Assembly: GCA_945862165.1 (NCBI GenBank)
Contig: CAMAXI010000002.1
Span: 186,001 to 250,000 of the forward strand
Direction of reading: 5' to 3'
DNA length: 64,000 nucleotides
Origin: Chryseobacterium gleum
Lineage (GTDB): Bacteria; Bacteroidota; Bacteroidia; Flavobacteriales_D; Crocinitomicaceae
Shown here: piece after piece, positions 62,516 through 64,000 of the stretch
How positions within the stretch are numbered: position 1 is the first letter of the stretch
Layout of the letters: each line of letters opens with the position of its first letter
Made by a program: the position numbers and the translations under genes
The notes under the pieces: generated by a model
What the model was told of the DNA's origin: nothing
What the model saw: only the letters and a program-made list of their open reading frames with translations
Database searches by the model: none

Positions 62516-64000
62516 TTATTTTGAAATCATGCGCGTGAAGCTTGACGTTTCACTAACAATTTTTAAAATATATTGACCATTTACCAAATGACCTAAATCC
62601 AAGTTAATTGCATTTGTATTCGCAAAAGAATTTGTGTATAATTGTTTACCAGACATGTCCATTACATGGATTTGGTAATCTTGCACTTTTTCTAATTTAA
62701 CCGTGAATTTATCACTGAAAGGGTTCGGATAAACATTCACATTTTCAGTTACTTTTTCTACAATTGCTGTTGTACCTTCCGCTATATAATAAAAAGATTC
62801 AGAAGCTTTTAAGAAATTTCCAATTGCTTTCTTTTCGTCACAGTACAACTCTAAATTAATAGCGTATACACCAGTACCAGCAGTGAATACATACATATCT
62901 GTCACATAAGTAACATTTGAAGCACTATAAATCGCCCAAGTTACTAGTAATGAATCCTTAGCTATCATTTTGTATTTAACAATTTGTACAGAATCGATTG
63001 CGTTGTAATCAATAGAACATTCTTTAGTAACTGAAGTAGATACTGTATCAACTACAGTTGTATCTGAACCTACTGGCACTTCAACTTCTTCGTTAATAAT
63101 TGTATTCAATGGAGAAGAGATTAAGTAAGATAATTCAACAACTTCATTTTTAGCGTCTTTTACAATTACAGAGTATACTCCAGCACATACACCAGTTCTA
63201 CTATCCGATACTTCACCATTTGAGTGGTAGAAGTAATACGGAGCGTTACCACTAACTACTTTAACATTTACAGTTCCATCACAAGCACCAGCAGCTGTTA
63301 CATCCGTTGAAGTAACATACGCTTTAAGTTTTTGTTTTTTAGATGGTAACATACGTACTTTACCATTTAAGGTAATGTTACATTCGTTAGCGTCAACGAT
63401 AGTTAAAGAATAACCACCTTCACATAAGTTAGAAGCAAATAAAGTAGAATCACCATTAGACCAAGAATAGTTGAAAGGTGCTTTACCACCTTTTACAGTT
63501 ACTTCTAAACCTCCTAAACAAGTAGAATCATCAGCTGAATAATCTTTTACACTTGAAATATAGCCATTGAACCCTTTACATAAGTCAACGATGGAATCAG
63601 AACCAACAAATTTATCTACTTGGTTTATACAATTATTCGCATCTTTTACATATAAGAAATACTTATCTGAACAAACATCTATAATATTTGCTGTTTTAGC
63701 ACCATTCGACCATAAATAATCATAAGGAGCTTTTCCACCAAGTGTTGAAGTAAAGATAGCACCAGAACATTTGTTATCTCCGGCTTTATCATTTTTCACC
63801 TCTACTACTTTCGTAAAGAAACCATCACATACATTTTTAGTTGAATCTATGGATACTTTACCCGTTAGAACAATTGCACATTTATTTGCATCTTTTACCT
63901 CCACGGAATATTCATTAGGACATAGATCCGAAATAGAAGGTGCTTTTACACCATTAGACCATGTAAAGTCATACGGAGCCTTACCTCCTGCAACTGCAAC
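62516..64000 (-). CDS. SprB-repeat adhesin-like protein with T9SS sorting domain (5' end outside the window)
   Basis: 494 visible residues of a larger protein; the frame is open to base 64000, so an internal GTG at 63904 is not the start. Four SprB-type repeats show a GGKAPYDYxWSNG core, then xxLCxxxYxVxVKDANxC; the spacing is 83, 83 and then 79 residues. The fourth is diverged (SGNAPYYFYHSNG). The C-terminal 75 residues (NVYPNPFSDKF, HVMDMSGKQLY, NGQYILKIV) are a T9SS type A sorting domain. SprB proteins are surface adhesins used in gliding in Flavobacterium. Gliding itself cannot be inferred from this piece. Confidence 0.88.
   Translation of the reverse strand, partial: VAVAGGKAPYDFTWSNGVKAPSISDLCPNEYSVEVKDANKCAIVLTGKVSIDSTKNVCDGFFTKVVEVKNDKAGDNKCSGAIFTSTLGGKAPYDYLWSNGAKTANIIDVCSDKYFLYVKDANNCINQVDKFVGSDSIVDLCKGFNGYISSVKDYSADDSTCLGGLEVTVKGGKAPFNYSWSNGDSTLFASNLCEGGYSLTIVDANECNITLNGKVRMLPSKKQKLKAYVTSTDVTAAGACDGTVNVKVVSGNAPYYFYHSNGEVSDSRTGVCAGVYSVIVKDAKNEVVELSYLISSPLNTIINEEVEVPVGSDTTVVDTVSTSVTKECSIDYNAIDSVQIVKYKMIAKDSLLVTWAIYSASNVTYVTDMYVFTAGTGVYAINLELYCDEKKAIGNFLKASESFYYIAEGTTAIVEKVTENVNVYPNPFSDKFTVKLEKVQDYQIHVMDMSGKQLYTNSFANTNAINLDLGHLVNGQYILKIVSETSSFTRMISK

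Noticed and set aside
63904-64000. Start of the SprB-repeat gene at 63904
   Set aside because: That GTG lies inside a repeat; the 32 upstream codons to 64000 are open and form another repeat core.

Overview
The window is a stretch of AT-rich chromosome from a member of the Bacteroidota, most likely class Flavobacteriia. The call rests on type IX secretion (T9SS) sorting domains at both ends, a SprE/PorW lipoprotein gene, SprB-type repeats, upstream boxes of the form TAnnTTTG (the Bacteroidetes -7 element), a short NuoG without the molybdopterin domain, and the order uppS-bamA-skp-skp. A Crocinitomicaceae/Fluviicola-like host is possible, but I cannot prove it from the sequence alone. Gene density is high, no gene-free stretch exceeds 300 bases, and I saw no CRISPR array, prophage or intact insertion sequence.

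Layout. 1-138: structured intergenic DNA. 139-4908: a secreted LamG protein, a lipoprotein, and two putative cell-wall enzymes. 4960-20533: housekeeping genes (aspS, an AddB-like nuclease, an RluB-type pseudouridine synthase, mce, a cystathionine gamma-synthase family gene, queA, a PIF1-like helicase) mixed with secreted proteins of unknown role. 20616-23319: hpt-adk-obg-PAP2. 23320-24587: an AAA_14/DUF4143 ATPase gene that looks inserted, because a decayed second copy of the PAP2 3' end follows it. 24701-24782: tRNA-Leu(CAA). 24911-30368: yraN, sprE/porW, purK, dxr. 30485-43552: a complete 14-subunit nuo operon on the minus strand with one extra 66-residue membrane protein carrying a GldL-like FKIMHWP motif. 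43790-46781: an ABC exporter and hutI. 46917-48728: atpD-atpC. 48860-53256: uppS, bamA and two Skp/OmpH genes. 53333-55763: murI, maf and a radical SAM/SPASM protein. 55758-60306 (minus): two glycosyltransferases, tryptophan 2,3-dioxygenase and rseP. 60411-62420: a small unknown gene, a CBS protein and nadK. 62516-64000 (minus): the C-terminal part of a large SprB-repeat adhesin, cut by the window edge.

How it fits together. Two themes dominate: energy conservation (complex I, the F1 beta and epsilon subunits) and building the envelope (undecaprenyl diphosphate synthase, BamA, Skp, glutamate racemase, RseP, glycosyltransferases, cell-wall hydrolases). A T9SS component (SprE/PorW) and T9SS cargo are also present. 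Convergent gene pairs are mostly separated by strong hairpins with 13-18 bp arms that can serve both strands. The most interesting points are the duplicated PAP2 tail flanking the ATPase gene and the GldL-like microprotein inside the complex I operon. I did not find a convincing new defence or mobile system.
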